This document shows, piece by piece, positions 36,200 through 46,800 of a stretch of 64,000 bases of DNA. The stretch comes from Bacteroidales bacterium (GTDB lineage Bacteria > Bacteroidota > Bacteroidia > Bacteroidales > UBA932). A program made the translations under genes and the position numbers. Position 1 is the stretch's first letter. Each line of letters opens with the position of its first letter. The notes under the pieces were generated by a model. That model had not been told where the DNA came from, made no database searches, and was given only the letters and a program-made list of their open reading frames with translations. Location: the NCBI GenBank assembly GCA_017626355.1, contig JAGAIY010000019.1, positions 49,820 to 113,819 of the forward strand, written 5' to 3'.

Positions 36200-37234
36200 C
36201 TATTCGTTAACTGTAACCTTAATTCCATCCTTGAGACGGATCTGGCCGCCTGTAACAACCTTGGCACCGTCCTCGATACCTTCAAGCACTTCGTACTCCG
36301 TACCCATCCTGCGTCCGAGAACAACCTTCTGATATGATACCGTACCGTCCTGATTCAGAACATATACGAATCTTTCGCCGGAACCCTGCTGCTTTACGAC
36401 AGCCACGTCAGGAATGACCACATTGTTGTTCGAACCGAAATCAACTGTAGCTCTTACGAACATACCGGGACGAAGAGTCATGTAGTTGTTCTGAACTACA
36501 ACCTCAACTGTGAATGTACGGGTTGAAGGATCGATTGTAGGATAGATCCTGTTGATCTTTCCATAGAAGGTCTTGCCCGGCACAGCCTCGGCAGTGAGCT
36601 CCACAGAATCACCCTTCTTAACCTTCGAATAATCCGATTCAGAGATTCCCACAAGAACCTTCACAGGGGCGATCTGCTCTACAGTGAAGATAGGAGCAGA
36701 CATCGAGCACATGTCTCCTACATCATAGTTACGTGCGGTTATCACACCGTTGATCGGTGAAAGAAGCACAGTGTTCTCAAGGAGATTCTCCACCTGAGTC
36801 TTTGTCACATTGTACTGAGTCTCAATTGCATCGAGATCCGACTTTGAAAGTCCGCCGGCCTCATAGAGAGCCTTGAGACGTGCAAGCTCCACCTCCTGGT
36901 TCTGAAGGCTGAGCTGAGCCTGCTGAAGCTGTGCCTTGTCGATTTCAGCCAGCACCTGTCCTGCCTTCACGGCATCTCCGATCTCGACATTTATCTTTGT
37001 GATACGTCCTCCTGTCTGAGGTACGATATTGTTCTTCACATATGGGAGAACTGTAGATGTATATGTTGCAGTCTGCGGAACCTCACGCACCGCCACCTGC
37101 ACTACTGAAACCGATGGAGCTTCCTCTACAACAGCCACCGAAGCCGCTTCCTGAGCCTTGTCTGCATTGTTGCCGCATGCCGCAGTCATAAGCGCAGCAG
37201 ACGCAATGAACATTGTCTTGAAAATAGTCTTCAT
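36200..37234 (-). CDS. RND adaptor lipoprotein, second system
   Basis: Membrane fusion protein of 344 residues. Lipoprotein signal MKTIFKTMFIASAALMTAAC with Cys20. Lipoyl halves are at VLPYVKNNIVPQTGGRITKI and LLSPINGVITARNYDVGD, separated by a coiled-coil hairpin (LQQAQLSLQNQEVELARLKA). A beta-barrel domain and C-terminal membrane-proximal domain follow. It lies between the channel gene (14-base gap) and the pump (8-base gap). Confidence 0.94.
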   Translation of the reverse strand: MKTIFKTMFIASAALMTAACGNNADKAQEAASVAVVEEAPSVSVVQVAVREVPQTATYTSTVLPYVKNNIVPQTGGRITKINVEIGDAVKAGQVLAEIDKAQLQQAQLSLQNQEVELARLKALYEAGGLSKSDLDAIETQYNVTKTQVENLLENTVLLSPINGVITARNYDVGDMCSMSAPIFTVEQIAPVKVLVGISESDYSKVKKGDSVELTAEAVPGKTFYGKINRIYPTIDPSTRTFTVEVVVQNNYMTLRPGMFVRATVDFGSNNNVVIPDVAVVKQQGSGERFVYVLNQDGTVSYQKVVLGRRMGTEYEVLEGIEDGAKVVTGGQIRLKDGIKVTVNE

Positions 37235-37248
37235 ATATTTTTCCGTTT

Positions 37249-38757
37249 TTATTCTGAAATGAAATCCTGTCCGAGAGTCTGCTCAAGCTGAGCCTTTGCA
37301 GATACAAAGTTGTAGATAGCCTGAGACTCGGCAAGTTTAGCCTGAGTAAGACCAAGCTGGGCATCATTGAGCTCTATAAGAGTGCTTCTTCCCACCTGAT
37401 ATGCCTTTTCCGCGATGTCATAACCCTTCTGGGCGGCTGCAACCGCATCCTGAGCGGCATAGTAGCTCTTCATGTTGGTTTCCATCGTTGTAAGGAACTG
37501 GCGGATTGCAATCTTGAGCTGACGCTCAGTGTCCATGGTCTGAAGCTGAACCTGCTGATACTGGGTCTTTGCCTGACGGATCTGATTGTACCTCTTTCCA
37601 CCTGCGAAGATAGGGATCTGGAGGCTTACACCTACATAAGAATATGGAGTCCAGCGGTATTCGCTGAAGTTGAAGTCATTGGTCATGGCGTTCATGCTGA
37701 AGTTGAAACCGAGTGCCAATGACGGGATGCTCGCATATTTCTGAAGCTTGATTGTCTCTGCAAGCATCTCAGCCTGAATTGCGAGCTGCTTCATTGTCGA
37801 GTTGCGGTCAAGGCTGATGCTGTCATGCTGATGGACATCGTAGAACATCTGCTGAGCATAGTCGTCAAGTCTGCCCTCCACATCGAGATTAAGGTCAAGG
37901 TCCACTCCAAGGACAGCCTTGAGCTGCCACAAGGCCAGGATCACAGAGCTTTCCGCATTGTACACGTTCGGAATGGCGTTGGCCACGGTAGTTTTTGCTC
38001 TGAGAAGCTCCATTTCAGAAATCTTCTCGGCATCGAACTTCTTCTGCGTCTCCTCGAAATTGCTTACCGCATTCTCATATACGTCCTTATATACATCGAA
38101 AGCCTCTTTCGCGAAAAGAATCGAGTAATAGGCGTTCTTAACCTGAGTCACCATATCCAGACGTGACGAACGTGCCTTTTCGACTGCAAGTTCCACATCG
38201 AGGCCTGAAATCTTCAGACTCTTCCAGAGCTGGGCGTTCACCAGAGGCATGTTAGCGGAAACACCAGCAGACCATGTGTTCCAACGTCCGACCTCGAGTC
38301 CGTCAGCCATGCTCGGCGCTCCTTCACCTGATCCTTCAGGGAGTTCCACGCCATCTGGCAGTTCTGTTTCACCTTCTCCACCGCCGCCCATGGCTCCTCC
38401 AAGAGAGCTCATGTCGATATCCATATACATGACCTGCTTCTTGATTGTCCTCTGATATGCTCCGGAAGCATCGATCTGAGGAAAGAGTGAAGCATATGAA
38501 CCTTTCTTAGCATAACCGGTTCTTTCAATCTCCATATCCGCAACCTTTACGGATACATTCTCGCTCAAGGCAATCTCAAGCGCCTGCTCAAGAGTGATGA
38601 TTATCGGGGTTTCAGAAGTTCCCGCCTGCTCAATGAGCTGCTGCGCCTCCGATGACGTTTCCGGCTGCTCTGAACCTGCCTTGTACTGCGCAGATGCAGC
38701 AAACGGCAGTGCGGACAAGCCAACCATCACCACTGTCTTTACCAATAAATTCTTCAT
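37249..38757 (-). CDS. TolC-family outer-membrane channel, second system
   Basis: Outer-membrane efflux protein, 502 residues from the chosen ATG at 38757 (MKNLLVKTVVMVGLSALPFA). It has a signal peptide rather than a lipobox, unlike the channel of the first system. Two repeated helical halves (AKKGSYASLFPQIDASGAYQ; RSTLIELNDAQLGLTQAK). An unusual Gly/Met/Glu/Pro-rich insert of about 40 residues (SLGGAMGGGGEGETELPDG and following) lies in the first strand-forming region, probably in an external or periplasmic loop. It is the first gene of the operon and is preceded by TAAATTTG. Confidence 0.93.
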   Translation of the reverse strand: MKNLLVKTVVMVGLSALPFAASAQYKAGSEQPETSSEAQQLIEQAGTSETPIIITLEQALEIALSENVSVKVADMEIERTGYAKKGSYASLFPQIDASGAYQRTIKKQVMYMDIDMSSLGGAMGGGGEGETELPDGVELPEGSGEGAPSMADGLEVGRWNTWSAGVSANMPLVNAQLWKSLKISGLDVELAVEKARSSRLDMVTQVKNAYYSILFAKEAFDVYKDVYENAVSNFEETQKKFDAEKISEMELLRAKTTVANAIPNVYNAESSVILALWQLKAVLGVDLDLNLDVEGRLDDYAQQMFYDVHQHDSISLDRNSTMKQLAIQAEMLAETIKLQKYASIPSLALGFNFSMNAMTNDFNFSEYRWTPYSYVGVSLQIPIFAGGKRYNQIRQAKTQYQQVQLQTMDTERQLKIAIRQFLTTMETNMKSYYAAQDAVAAAQKGYDIAEKAYQVGRSTLIELNDAQLGLTQAKLAESQAIYNFVSAKAQLEQTLGQDFISE

Positions 38758-38789
38758 TATCTGATACACTAAACTTAAATTACAAGATG

Positions 38790-38797
38790 CAAATTTA
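38790..38797 (-). promoter_or_regulatory. -7 element of the second RND operon
   Basis: TAAATTTG on the minus strand, 32 bases before the channel ATG. The -33 partner is weak. Confidence 0.45.
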
Positions 38798-38905
38798 CTA
38801 CAAAAATTATGCGTTCACACCTATTAATCGGTAAACAAGCATAAATTACAGGTGGATTTGGACAATTTTATTACATTTTCTACCAAACAGAAAAAATCCC
38901 GGAAA

Positions 38906-38945
38906 CAGGCGGGGCAGCAGATTATAAAATCCGCTGCCCCGCCTG
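38906..38945 (-). terminator. Terminator after lgt
   Basis: Eighteen-bp stem with one G-T wobble (38906-38923 with 38928-38945) and a four-base loop, with TTT and a further T6 tract close behind on the minus strand. It lies 14 bases after the lgt stop and separates lgt from the RND operon. Confidence 0.7.
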
Positions 38946-38959
38946 CATATCTGTCATGA

Positions 38960-39847
38960 CTATCGGCTGAGACTTTTGGCATAATGCGTCGGCTCCGCCT
39001 TCTTTTTCTGAGGATGCACGGCTATAGCCGGCTGCTTCTTCGTGAAGGCATAAATCAGGAAGCCGGCACCTATAAGGATGAAAGGTATGCTGAGCCACTG
39101 ACCCATGTTCAGAACCATATCCTGCTCGAAGCCCACCTGCGGCTCCTTGATGAACTCTATGAGGAAGCGCATTCCGAAAAGCACAATGAAGAACACTCCG
39201 ATAAAGGTGCCTCTGTACATCTTCTCAAGTCGGAATCTGTAGAGGGAAATCAGCACCACTCCAAGAAGCGCATAGCTGAAAGCCTCATAAAGCTGGGTCG
39301 GATGCTTCGGAAGCGTCTCGCCCCTGAGTTCGAATATGAAGCCCCAAGGAAGATTGGTGACATCACCGTATATCTCTGAGTTACAGAGGTTTCCAAGTCT
39401 TATGAACATGGCTGCGAAACATACCGGTATACAGAGATGGTCAAGGATCCATACGAAATCGAAGTCGTACTTGCGTCCGTAATGCCTTGCAAACCAGATC
39501 ATGGCGATGAACAGGGCGATTGTACCTCCATGGCTTGCAAGGCCGCCCTTCCATGGCATGAAGATCTCCAGGAAGCCCTGCCAGCTGCCGAAATAATAGC
39601 CCGGCTGATAGAATATGCAGTGCCCGAGACGGGAGCCGATGATGGTTCCTATGATCAAGGTAAACAGCAGAGGATCCAGAAGAGATTCAGGAATAGCCTC
39701 CCTCCTGAAGAACCACCTGAAGATATACCATCCGAGCACGAAGCCGGACATGAACAGAAGCCCGTACCAGCGCAGAGAGAATCCTCCGATGCTGAAGATC
39801 TCGGGATTCATATGCCAGTGTATTGCCAGAAAATCAAACATTTCCAT
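38960..39847 (-). CDS. lgt: Prolipoprotein diacylglyceryl transferase
   Basis: Inner-membrane enzyme that transfers diacylglycerol from phosphatidylglycerol to the lipobox cysteine, the first step in maturing the many lipoproteins encoded here. Seven membrane segments. Signature motifs: IIGSRLGHCIFY, KGGLASHGGTI and the diagnostic RLGNLCNSEIYG; the conserved HPTQLYEAF follows. The 295 residues are normal. A basic C-terminal tail (QKKKAEPTHYAKSLSR) faces the cytoplasm. The pgk terminator is directly upstream. Confidence 0.96.
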   Translation of the reverse strand: MEMFDFLAIHWHMNPEIFSIGGFSLRWYGLLFMSGFVLGWYIFRWFFRREAIPESLLDPLLFTLIIGTIIGSRLGHCIFYQPGYYFGSWQGFLEIFMPWKGGLASHGGTIALFIAMIWFARHYGRKYDFDFVWILDHLCIPVCFAAMFIRLGNLCNSEIYGDVTNLPWGFIFELRGETLPKHPTQLYEAFSYALLGVVLISLYRFRLEKMYRGTFIGVFFIVLFGMRFLIEFIKEPQVGFEQDMVLNMGQWLSIPFILIGAGFLIYAFTKKQPAIAVHPQKKKAEPTHYAKSLSR

Positions 39848-39855
39848 ATAAAATT

Positions 39856-39880
39856 AAAGCCTGCGGGATTCGCAGGCTTT
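39856..39880 (-). terminator. Terminator after pgk
   Basis: Ten-bp perfect stem AAAGCCTGCG/CGCAGGCTTT with loop GGATT, followed by AATTTTAT on the minus strand. It lies eight bases after the pgk stop. Confidence 0.8.
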
Positions 39881-39888
39881 ATTGTCAA

Positions 39889-41139
39889 TTACTTGCGGAT
39901 TGCTGCGATACCAGGAAGCTCCTTGCCCTCGAGGTACTCGAGCATTGCACCACCACCTGTAGACACGTAGCTTACCTTCTTGGCGAAGCCCATCTGTGTT
40001 ACGGCTGCCACTGAGTCACCGCCACCTACGAGGGTGAATGCGCCGTTCTCAGCTGTTGCCTTGGCGAGAATCTCAGCGATGCGGTTTGTACCCTTTGCGA
40101 ATGCAGGGATCTCGAACACACCTACAGGACCGTTCCAGAGGATAGTCTTTGAGTTCATGAGAACCTCCTCCCAAGTTGCGAGTGTGCTTGGAGCTGCGTC
40201 CATACCCTCCCAACCGTCTGGAATCTCAGTGTTGAGGCAGATCTTGGTGTTGGCGTCGTTAGAGAAATCGTCAGCGATAACAACCTCCTTTGAGAGATAA
40301 AGCTTCACGCCCTTCTCCTCTGCCTTCTTGAGAGTGTCGAGAGCGAGCTGCATCTGGTCGTCCTCGCAGAGTGAGTTACCGATCTTACCGCCCTGAGCCT
40401 TCACGAATGTATAGACCATACCGCCACCGATGATCATATTGTCAACAGCGTCGAAGAGCTTCTCGATGATAGCGATCTTTGAAGATACCTTCGCACCACC
40501 CACGATAGCTGTTACAGGATGCTCAGGAGTCTTGAGAACGTGGTCGATAGCCTTGATCTCACCTTCCATTACATAACCGAACATCTTGTCGTTAGGGAAG
40601 TACTCTGCGATGAGGGCAGTCGAACCGTGTGCACGGTGTGCTGTACCGAATGCGTCGTTGATGTAGCAGTCAGCATATGAAGCGAGCTTTGCGACGAAAG
40701 CCTTCTGGCTCTCCTTCACAGCTGCCTTAGCCGCCTTCTTCTCCTCGTCTGTAGCGAACTCACCTCTTGGCTTGCCTTCCTCCTCAGCATAGAAACGGAG
40801 GTTCTCGAGTACGAGGACTTCACCCATCTTGAGGGCTGCAACCTGCTCGTCAGCAGCCTGGCAGTCATCAGCGAACTTCACAGGTGCACCGAGGAGTTCC
40901 TCTACACGGCCGAGGATGTGCTTGAGAGAGAACTTCTCAGTCACGCCCTTAGGACGGCCGAGGTGAGACATGATGATGAGGGCGCCACCCTTCTCAAGCA
41001 CCTTCTTGAGGGTCGGAACAGCAGCACGGATACGTGTGTCATCAGTAATCTCCATCTTCTCGTTGAGTGGAACGTTGAAGTCAACGCGGACAATTGCTTT
41101 CTTGCCGGCGAAATCGTAAGTGTCAATAAACTGTTGCAT
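39889..41139 (-). CDS. pgk: Phosphoglycerate kinase
   Basis: Glycolytic enzyme converting 1,3-bisphosphoglycerate and ADP to 3-phosphoglycerate and ATP. The start is [18 protein letters not shown] at 41139; the in-frame extension upstream crosses the promoter. Motifs: [18 protein letters not shown], the ATP-binding [12 protein letters not shown] region, [10 protein letters not shown] and the C-terminal GGGDSVAAV. The 416 residues are normal. Codon choice suggests high expression. Own promoter and terminator, so it is a single-gene unit. Confidence 0.98.
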   Translation of the reverse strand: MQQFIDTYDFAGKKAIVRVDFNVPLNEKMEITDDTRIRAAVPTLKKVLEKGGALIIMSHLGRPKGVTEKFSLKHILGRVEELLGAPVKFADDCQAADEQVAALKMGEVLVLENLRFYAEEEGKPRGEFATDEEKKAAKAAVKESQKAFVAKLASYADCYINDAFGTAHRAHGSTALIAEYFPNDKMFGYVMEGEIKAIDHVLKTPEHPVTAIVGGAKVSSKIAIIEKLFDAVDNMIIGGGMVYTFVKAQGGKIGNSLCEDDQMQLALDTLKKAEEKGVKLYLSKEVVIADDFSNDANTKICLNTEIPDGWEGMDAAPSTLATWEEVLMNSKTILWNGPVGVFEIPAFAKGTNRIAEILAKATAENGAFTLVGGGDSVAAVTQMGFAKKVSYVSTGGGAMLEYLEGKELPGIAAIRK

Positions 41140-41175
41140 AACTATATAAAATGTTTGTTGTTTCCTAAATCCGAG

Positions 41176-41204
41176 CAAATTTAGCAATTTTCACGGAAAT
41201 ACAA
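41176..41204 (-). promoter_or_regulatory. pgk promoter
   Basis: Minus strand: TTG, 18 bases, TAAATTTG (rc of 41176-41183), 36 bases before the ATG. The -33 half lies within the upstream region of the divergent methyltransferase promoter. Confidence 0.65.
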
Positions 41205-41214
41205 GAAAGATAAG

Positions 41215-41222
41215 TATCTTTG
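41215..41222 (+). promoter_or_regulatory. -7 element of the RlmI-like methyltransferase
   Basis: TATCTTTG, 16 bases before the ATG at 41239, giving a leader of about ten bases. Confidence 0.55.
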
Positions 41223-41238
41223 TGCAAATTTTAAAGAC

Positions 41239-42174
41239 ATGATGACAATCGAAAGTCCAGGTGCATTCTGGAAAGACTACGAACTCATTGACTCAGGCAA
41301 TTTCGAGAAACTCGAAAGATTCGGCCCTTATGTGATGGCGCGTCCTGAACCTAAGGCCCTGTGGGACAAGTCATTGTCTGACGGGGAGTGGAACAGGCTC
41401 ATACATACCAGATTCAAGACCGGAGCCGGTTTCGGCAAGGCTGGCAAGGAGGACAGCGGTACATGGGAACGCAGGAAGAAGATGGACGACCAGTGGTACA
41501 TCCGCTATAAGGGAAGCCAGGAAGGTCTCGATTTTTCATTAAGGCTCGGCCTCACTTCATTCAAGCATGTGGGAGTCTTTCCCGAGCAGTCATCGAACTG
41601 GGAATACATCTACAGGCAGACACGCGCCCTCGTGGAAAAGGCCGAGGCGGAAGGCAAGCCGAAGCCGCGCGTCCTGAACCTGTTCGCATATACGGGAGCA
41701 GCATCCCTCGCAGCAAAGGCGGCAGGAGCGGATGTGACGCATCTTGACTCTGTGCGTCAGGTGGTTACATGGGCACGAGGAAACATGGAAGCCAGCCGTC
41801 TGGACAACATCAGATGGATAGTTGAAGATGCCTTGAAATTCGCCCGCCGCGAAGCAAAGCGAGGCAACACGTATCAGGGAATAATCCTTGACCCTCCTGC
41901 ATACGGGCACGGCCCGGACGGCGAGAAGTGGAAGCTCGACGAATGCCTCAACGATATGCTCCAGTGCGTAGCAGCGATCCTCGCCCCTCAGGACAGCTTC
42001 ATGGTCCTGAACCTCTATTCGAACGGATACTCGGCAGTTCTGGGCGAGACCATCGTCAAGCAGGCCTTCTGTCTCAAGACCGCTTACAAGTCCCTTGACT
42101 TCGGAGAGCTCGTCCTGCGCGACTCCTACGGCAAGAACCTGCCTCTGAGCGTGTTTGTCAGATTGGCAAGATAG
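41239..42174 (+). CDS. Class I SAM-dependent methyltransferase, RlmI-like
   Basis: Probable 23S rRNA cytosine-5 methyltransferase relative. The 311-residue protein has a Rossmann domain with the SAM loop LNLFAYTGAASL, an acidic motif THLDSV and the catalytic-site motif LDPPAYGHG. It lacks the N-terminal PUA domain of E. coli RlmI, and the shorter form is common in Bacteroidota. The N-terminal region (ARPEPKALWDKSL) is the small beta domain. rRNA as target is inferred from the family. A second ATG directly follows the first, so the true start could be three bases on. Confidence 0.85.
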   Translation: MMTIESPGAFWKDYELIDSGNFEKLERFGPYVMARPEPKALWDKSLSDGEWNRLIHTRFKTGAGFGKAGKEDSGTWERRKKMDDQWYIRYKGSQEGLDFSLRLGLTSFKHVGVFPEQSSNWEYIYRQTRALVEKAEAEGKPKPRVLNLFAYTGAASLAAKAAGADVTHLDSVRQVVTWARGNMEASRLDNIRWIVEDALKFARREAKRGNTYQGIILDPPAYGHGPDGEKWKLDECLNDMLQCVAAILAPQDSFMVLNLYSNGYSAVLGETIVKQAFCLKTAYKSLDFGELVLRDSYGKNLPLSVFVRLAR

Positions 42175-42192
42175 ATAATCAAAGAAAAAAAG

Positions 42193-42222
42193 GAAGGGTG
42201 GCAATCTGATTAGCCACCCTTC
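42193..42222 (-). terminator. Terminator of the susCD operon
   Basis: Ten-bp perfect stem GAAGGGTGGC/GCCACCCTTC with a ten-base loop, followed on the minus strand by CTTTTTTTC. It lies seven bases past the susD stop and may also stop the converging methyltransferase. Confidence 0.85.
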
Positions 42223-42229
42223 TTCATTA

Positions 42230-43804
42230 TCAATAAGTGTTCTGCTGGATCACACCGTCAGACTTTGCGATTTCATCCACTCCGATAGGAATAGCGTAGT
42301 GCCTTGAGTCTGGCTCGAGCACATACTCCATAAGTCCGTCATTAGGAAGAACCACTGTTCCATTGGTCTTGTAGAAGTTCCTCTTCACTGTCACCTGGTT
42401 TTCAGGGTCGGTGGCATTGAGTCTCTTAAGGTCATACCAACGGATGCTGAAAGGCATCTCACGACGACGCTCCTGAAGAACCTTCTTGAGCGCAACGCTT
42501 GGAGATGAAGCGGTAAGATCCTGATATACAGACTTCTCAATACGATTCTTACGAAGAGCGTTCACTCTCTCCATCGCACCGTTGACATCATTGTCTCTTG
42601 CACGGCACTCTGCAATGATAAGGTTCATCTCAGCCACGGTAGGACCTGAAAGCACTTCACCCATGAACTGTACATATCCAGGATATACCTTGGTAGATAC
42701 CTTGTCGGTGAATGTAGAGATGCTGTAATAAGGAACCATGAAGAACTTGTAACGGAGGTCGTTCTCAAGCTTTCCTTCAGGTACGTCCTCTGCGAATGTA
42801 TCGAGAAGTTCCTGAGTAGGAGCGAACCATGAGCTTCCGTAAGAAACAGTCCTTGTATAGAAGAGCTCGTCCCAGCCGAGGAGAACCTCCATGTTAGGCT
42901 CCATTCCCCAGTATGTCACAAGCTGGTTGTAGAGGTAGCAGCGTCTTATCTCGACCTCCTCCTGAGTATCGGTGAGAGTGTACTTTGATACACTTGACTT
43001 GTAGTACATCTCTGCAGGATCGTTGAAATCCTTGAAGTCGCTGCACTCCTTGAGAGCTTCGAGAGCATAGTACTCTGCCTTCTCATAATCGGCACGGTAA
43101 AGATAATACCTTGCGGCAAAGGCCTTTACAGAGCCCTTTGAGCCACGCCAGTTCACCTTCATGCCATCCTCTCTGATGAAAGGCTTCTCGATCTTGAGAG
43201 CCTCCTGAAGATCCTGCTCTATGAAAGCCCAGGTCTCCTCGAGGTTCGAACGTGCGATGTTCTCCTCGAACGAAGGGGTCTGCTTGAGGCTGATACCGAG
43301 CTCATGTCCGTTTGTTCCGTCATAATAAAGAGTGTGGGCAAGAGCGATGGTAAAGAACGAGTATGCTCTCAGGAAATGTGCATCCGCCTTGAGAAGCGCC
43401 TTCTCTTCAGGAGTACCTGTCACACTGTCAAGATAGTGGAGGACGAGGTTCGCATAATATACCTTTGTATACTCTGAGTTCCATGTTGAGTAACGCTCCG
43501 CTACATTCTCATCAAGCCAGAGACCGTAACCGATATTCTCGGCTGTATAAGCCTTGTTGTCCTGAATGAGAGGGATGAATGCGAAGTCATCGGTTCCAAG
43601 CATCATATCCTGCTTCTCCTGGAAGATGTTGACACCATATACCGCATACGAAGCGAGAATCGCATCAAGCTGCTCAATGGTCTCAATCGGCTTCATGGAG
43701 TTCTTAGATGGCTCTTCATTGAGGAAGTCATCCACCTTGCTGCATCCGCTGAAGAGCAGTGCTCCCGCGAAAAGTACAGCCGCTATTGAATATTTGAATT
43801 TCAT
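42230..43804 (-). CDS. SusD/RagB-family nutrient-binding lipoprotein
   Basis: Surface lipoprotein that forms the lid on its SusC partner. The ATG at 43804 opens MKFKYSIAAVLFAGALLFSGC with Cys21, followed by SKVDDFLNEEP, an acidic stretch like the surface-export signal. A GTG six bases upstream is the alternative start. The helical TPR-like core (ADAHFLRAYSFFTIAL; KAFAARYYLYRADYEKAEYY) and the C-terminal RREMPFSIRWYDLKRLN are typical. The 524 residues fit the family. It starts 14 bases after the SusC stop. No glycosidase, sulfatase, peptidase or regulator gene is attached, so the ligand is unknown. Confidence 0.93.
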   Translation of the reverse strand: MKFKYSIAAVLFAGALLFSGCSKVDDFLNEEPSKNSMKPIETIEQLDAILASYAVYGVNIFQEKQDMMLGTDDFAFIPLIQDNKAYTAENIGYGLWLDENVAERYSTWNSEYTKVYYANLVLHYLDSVTGTPEEKALLKADAHFLRAYSFFTIALAHTLYYDGTNGHELGISLKQTPSFEENIARSNLEETWAFIEQDLQEALKIEKPFIREDGMKVNWRGSKGSVKAFAARYYLYRADYEKAEYYALEALKECSDFKDFNDPAEMYYKSSVSKYTLTDTQEEVEIRRCYLYNQLVTYWGMEPNMEVLLGWDELFYTRTVSYGSSWFAPTQELLDTFAEDVPEGKLENDLRYKFFMVPYYSISTFTDKVSTKVYPGYVQFMGEVLSGPTVAEMNLIIAECRARDNDVNGAMERVNALRKNRIEKSVYQDLTASSPSVALKKVLQERRREMPFSIRWYDLKRLNATDPENQVTVKRNFYKTNGTVVLPNDGLMEYVLEPDSRHYAIPIGVDEIAKSDGVIQQNTY

Positions 43805-43818
43805 AGTCACTTACAATT

Positions 43819-46800
43819 TTAGAAGTTGCACTTGATTCCGAACAGATATGATGACTGAAGGCGTACGGTACCTCTGCGGAATTCAGGGTCCTCATTCCAC
43901 TTGTTGAAGTAGATGTTGAAAGGATTGTTTGCCTGAACATACAGCTTGACGCCTCTGATGTTGAGCCAGTCGATCCATGCCTTAGGAAGATTGTAGCCTA
44001 CATTGATCTCCTGAACCCTGATATGTGATGCGTCAGCAACAAGGTATGACATGTACGGATAGAATCTGTCCCAGAAGTCGAATCCGTCGTCCTGCTTGTT
44101 CATAGGAAGAGGAACCATCTCGTTAGGATCGCAATTCATTACCTCACTGATCTTTGAGTTAGGTATGGCACCGCCGTCAAGTACAGGATAGTTGAATGAC
44201 TCGCGGAGGAACTTATGACCGAACTTACCTGTAAGGATGAGGGAGATGTCGAAGTCATATACCTTCAATGAAGTATTGAAAGCCATGTTGACAGGAGCCA
44301 CAGTAGTTCCCATATCGTAAGAAATGTTGAGAGCATCTCCGGTAGGCCAGCTTGCGAGAGTCTGGTATGTACCGTCCTTGCCTACGATTGTAGGCTGCAT
44401 GTTAGGAGATGCATCCGAACCTACGTTCTGCACACCGCCGTACTTGTACGTCCAGAGAGTGTTCATATCATGGCCCTCGAGCCAGTTATATGAAGCCGAG
44501 CCGATAGGATCGGAGTTCTTGTAGTAAACAAGGTAGTATGCATTGCTTGGAACGACGTTGAGCTTGTGGATGTGGTTCTTGTTGTAAGAGAACATCAAGG
44601 TTCCGTCCCAGATTATGTTCCTGTCGATAGGAATGGTAGAACCGATCTCGATCTCAACACCCTTGTTGGTGATCTCACCATTGTTCAGCTTGATGCTTGA
44701 GGTACCCATGACCTTAGGAAGTGACACACTTGCGATAAGGTCGATAGAATGACGGTTGTAGTAGTCGAACTTACCATGAAGCTTTCCGCCGAAGAACTGG
44801 AAGTCAACTCCCACGTCCAGAGTCTTTGTCCTCTCCCATCTGAGGGTAGGGTTACCGTAGCTGGCCATTGGATTCATTCCGTTCACACCGATAAGGTTCT
44901 CACCTGTGATCACACTTGGAGTAGGTGAAGGATTGAGGAGAGGCTGGAATGTAGTGGTCTTGTCCACATTACCGTTGTGACCGTAAGTGGCTCTCAAACC
45001 GAGACCGTCGATCCACCTTACATCCTTGAGGAAATCCTCACGGCCGAGCTGCCAGCTTGCACCTACAGACCAGAATGGAGCATAACGATACTTAGGGTCA
45101 TCTGTGATGAGGTTTGAAGCATCGGTACGGACACTACCTGAAACTGTATACTTCCTGTCATATGTGTATGAAGCGTTTGCATAAGCAGAGAAGTAACGGT
45201 CTGTATTGTGAGTGAAGCTGTTGAGGTAGTCAAATGACTGAGGGTTGCCCTGCCAGTCCTTAAGAGCGTAGATGCCTGTTCCACCGAAGCCGTTCACAAG
45301 AGAACCTACAGAAAGAGCATCCTCGCTGTAGCCATAAGTCCTTGGATAGCCGAAGCCCTGTCTTACATTGTCGATTGTCTCGATACCGGCAACCGCTGCA
45401 ACTGTATGCTTGTCAGCAAAAGTCCTGTTGAAGTTGGCCTGTGCACGGACAGTAAGGATGTCTGACTGTGAAGCGCTCTGGTCAAGGATACCTCCTTCCG
45501 GAAGATTGAGAACAACCTCGTTTGTATCATGGTTCCATGAAGCGGCAGTATTGATCATGGTACGCACCTGATAGGTCTTGTCGCTGTAGTAATTATGCGT
45601 ACGGCCGCTGATCATCTCATACTGAGCCTTGGCATCGATGGTAAGGCCTTCGATGATCTTGAATGTAAAGCCTGCATTGATACGGCTGAGCATGTTTGTA
45701 GAACGGAGATTACGGTTCCTCATCTCCTCAAGCGGGTTGAACTGCCAGTCCTGATATGGGAAGCTTTCCAATGGAACGTTCTTGTTGAGATATGCAGAAT
45801 AGTAGTTGTAGTCGTACTTCACATAGTCGCCGTTCTCATCAAGAAGCATTTCATACGGAGCCATTCCAGAGAGACCGTATCCGCTGTTGTTCCTGTTTGT
45901 GTAGTTCACGGTAGCATTCACACCGAAGTCCAGCCACTTGAAGACCTCTGTCCTGTTTCTGAAACTTACATTGTACTTCTTGCTGTCCCTGTCCTTATAG
46001 ATCATGTTGTCATCCTGATAAAGGAGGGAGAGCGAAGTGCTTGACCTGCGGGTAGCTATGTTGATGTTCACGTTCTGCTGGTGAGTGGATGCATTCTGAA
46101 GAAGGTGCTCCCTTACCTGATCGTAGTTGTTGTTGCCACGCATAGCGTTGATCTTTGCCATGGCCTCATCCTGGGAGATTACTCCATTGTAAGCGTCGGT
46201 GAGGGCAAGGTAAACGCTTGTTCTCCTTCCGATCGAGTATGAAGCATCTGTAGGGATTGATGCGTTAGCCCACTCATTGTAGAAGTTATCCACCTCATAA
46301 TCAATGATTTCGTCCACTGAAGCGTGAGAGAGGGTGTAGTCGAGGTCGAGCTTAGGCGACACCTTGTAGAAGGCAGAATAATCAACATGGACAACTGGCT
46401 TGTCCGAATTTGATTTAGCATTCTTCGTAGTGATTACGATCACACCGTTTGCAGACTTCGCACCCCAGATAGATGCTGCAGCAGCATCCTTGAGGACGGT
46501 GATGTTCTCCACATCATTAGGGTTGATCGACTCGAATGTCGACTCCACTGCAAAGCCGTCGATAACGATGAGCGGCGGTGCCGATGCAGCAAATGTGGAT
46601 ACACCACGGATCTGGAAAGTCGGATTACCGTATACATCCTGAGTATACGCAAGACCTGGGGAGGCTCCGATAAGACGGCTGCTGATATCAGAAGCAGGCT
46701 TTTCGAGCTGAGCCTTGCTGACGATGTCGAAGGATCCTGTAGCTCTTTCCTTGGAGATGTTCTGATAACCTGTAACCACCACACCGTCAAGGGTCTCAAG

